Positions 56,127 to 56,203 of a DNA stretch of 56,203 bases are shown here, piece by piece. The stretch is from CAWHPS01 sp963831235 (GTDB lineage Bacteria > Fibrobacterota > OXYB2-FULL-49-7 > JAEUSG01), in contig CAWHPS010000052.1 in assembly GCA_963831235.1 (NCBI GenBank), positions 1 through 56,203 of the forward strand, written 5' to 3'. Under the pieces are notes generated by a model. The model did not search any database. It was not told the DNA's origin and saw only the letters and a program-made list of their open reading frames with translations. The position numbers and the translations under genes were made by a program. Position 1 is the stretch's first letter. Each line of letters starts with the position of its first letter.

Positions 56127-56203
56127 TTCTATTCCAAAGTGTGCAAAACGCTGCGAAGGAAAGGGCCCTTTTATCTCAGCAGAAGGGGGTAGTTTATCAT
56201 AGC

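Larger units (their letters stand above)
52058..56203. mobile_element. IS21-family element with ParB-like cargo, copy 2 (cut by window end)
   Basis: Same element as 46,065-50,223. The left end CTTTGGCGCTTAG is at 52,058, and the window ends seven bases before the right end (...CATAGC, lacking GCCAAAG). It is identical to copy 1 over the first ~1.55 kb, then carries about a dozen small indels and several substitutions to the end, including one G lost from the GGGGGG of the right terminal repeat. Confidence 0.88.

Overview
The window reads as a piece of a bacterial chromosome from the FCB side of the tree (Fibrobacterota, Calditrichota, KSB1-like or similar). The main reason is the secreted glycan-active proteins of the first 23 kb: most end in a type A Por/T9SS sorting tail of the 'YPSPFNP ... 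SGVYIVRL ... V/FVK' type, after carbohydrate-binding, BACON/Ig-like or discoidin domains. No rRNA, tRNA, CRISPR, phage or core housekeeping operon was seen. Genus-level assignment is not possible from this sequence.

Region 1 (1-23,035) is a tandem family of polysaccharide-degradation modules. The secreted glycoside hydrolases lie on the + strand: GH99/GH71-like (beta/alpha)8 proteins and two GH127 (DUF1680) beta-L-arabinofuranosidase-like proteins. Four of them have an AraC-family regulator, or its remnant, directly upstream and divergent. Parts of the modules are near-identical to each other, so the cluster grew by duplication and exchanged its 5' and 3' ends. Several copies are broken by frameshifts or stops, and one intact paralogue (18,313-21,768) shows what the broken ones looked like. 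A UPF0175/DUF3368 toxin-antitoxin pair has landed inside one AraC gene.

Region 2 (23,036-25,153) is an ISNCY-like insertion sequence with 19-bp terminal repeats and a divergent DUF6788 gene. It sits exactly between region 1 and region 3 and truncates a gene on each side.

Region 3 (about 25.1-52.06 kb) looks like a chromosomal integron gene-cassette array without its integrase (a CALIN). About twenty unrelated genes, nearly all on the - strand, are separated in many places by 54-81 bp elements with attC architecture: an R'' core around AAC, paired L boxes with one extra base, and an R' core such as GTTGGGT, GTTAGGT or GTTAGGC. Several stop codons lie inside R'', as in classic cassettes. Cargo is accessory enzymology: seven SAM methyltransferases, five GNAT proteins (one fused to a hydrolase), nucleotidyltransferase-fold proteins, hydrolases, a spare PanB, a uridine-kinase-like protein, and toxin-antitoxin genes. 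An ISL3 element (8-bp target duplication) and an IS21-like element (8-bp target duplication) have inserted into cassettes.

Region 4 is two copies of an unusual 4.16-kb IS21-family element (46,065-50,223 and 52,058 to the window end). Besides istA and istB it carries a ParB-like gene and a small zinc-ribbon-like gene. The second copy is identical for its first ~1.55 kb and then accumulates many small indels towards the window end, a pattern that may be an assembly artefact.
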